Origin: Betaproteobacteria bacterium
GTDB lineage: Bacteria; Pseudomonadota; Gammaproteobacteria; Burkholderiales; Casimicrobiaceae
DNA: 5,410 nucleotides
Direction of reading: 5' to 3'
Assembly: GCA_005888955.1 (NCBI GenBank)
Contig: VBCS01000137.1
Span: 1-5,410, forward strand
Under the pieces are notes generated by a model. It was not told where the DNA came from. It saw only the letters and a program-made list of their open reading frames with translations, and searched no databases. Both the position numbers and the translations under genes were made by a program. Below are positions 5,253 through 5,410 of this stretch, piece after piece. Position 1 is the stretch's first letter, and every line of letters begins with the position of its first letter.

Positions 5253-5410
5253 ATGGCCGACGAACATTGGGAACACGGCGTCATCGAGCGGCTAGCCACC
5301 GAAGGATTGCGCGAGCAGAAGCGCGCGAGGCGGTGGGGCATCTTCTTCAAGCTGCTCACGTTCGCGTTCCTGTTCGCGACGCTGCTCCTCGCGATCGGCG
5401 CATTCTCGGA
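5253..5410 (+). CDS. sppA: Signal peptide peptidase SppA / S49 family protease, N-terminal fragment cut by window edge
   Basis: Only the first 52 residues are present. They start MADEHWEHGVIERLATEG, followed by a basic stretch (REQKRARRWG) and one hydrophobic segment of about 22 residues (FFKLLTFAFLFATLLLAIGAF), which fits a single inner-membrane anchor with a cytoplasmic N-terminus. The layout with RRWGIFFKLLTF matches the short S49 proteases encoded downstream of rluC in betaproteobacteria and Pseudomonas, which degrade leftover signal peptides and membrane protein fragments. GAGG at 5241-5244 lies 8 nt before the ATG, and the gene follows the Rieske stop by 3 nt. The catalytic serine and lysine lie beyond the window, so activity cannot be judged. 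The call rests on the N-terminus and context. Confidence 0.78.
   Translation, partial: MADEHWEHGVIERLATEGLREQKRARRWGIFFKLLTFAFLFATLLLAIGAFS

Noticed and set aside
1..5410. Mobile element, CRISPR array, toxin-antitoxin or defence system
   Set aside because: No transposase, integrase, repeat-spacer array, small gene pair or terminal inverted repeats seen. All large genes are core housekeeping families in a conserved order.

Overview
The window comes from a GC-rich Gram-negative bacterium, most likely a betaproteobacterium or a close gammaproteobacterial relative. The evidence is the RNase E sequence (the N-terminus begins MKRMLFNATQAEELRVAIVDG and the catalytic half ends in YKVQRLRHDD) and the gene order rne / rluC / HAD hydrolase / small Rieske protein / S49 peptidase. 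I recall this order from betaproteobacteria, and Pseudomonas has a similar one without the Rieske gene. I cannot name a genus.

Layout. Positions 1-77 follow the rne stop codon and hold one strong stem-loop (19-57). Positions 78-2672 on the minus strand encode a full-length RNase E: the catalytic half, then an Arg/Pro/Gln-rich disordered half. Positions 2673-3272 form a 600-bp divergent intergenic region. It holds the rne leader, with three hairpins and a U tract, two candidate rne promoters, and a weak candidate rluC promoter. The stronger rne promoter candidate overlaps the rluC ribosome-binding site and start codon. From 3273 to the right edge on the plus strand four genes are packed together: rluC, a HAD-IA phosphatase (8-nt overlap), a small Rieske [2Fe-2S] protein (22-nt overlap) and sppA (3-nt gap, cut by the window edge). 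This is almost certainly one operon.

How the genes fit together. RNase E is the central endonuclease of mRNA decay and of rRNA and tRNA processing. RluC makes pseudouridines in 23S rRNA. The two are divergently transcribed, as in E. coli, so both control regions share one stretch of DNA. The HAD and Rieske proteins are housekeeping genes of unclear substrate, and SppA digests membrane peptides. I see no mobile element, CRISPR array, defence system, tRNA or rRNA. The window is mostly conserved core genome, and the noncoding region between rne and rluC deserves the most attention.
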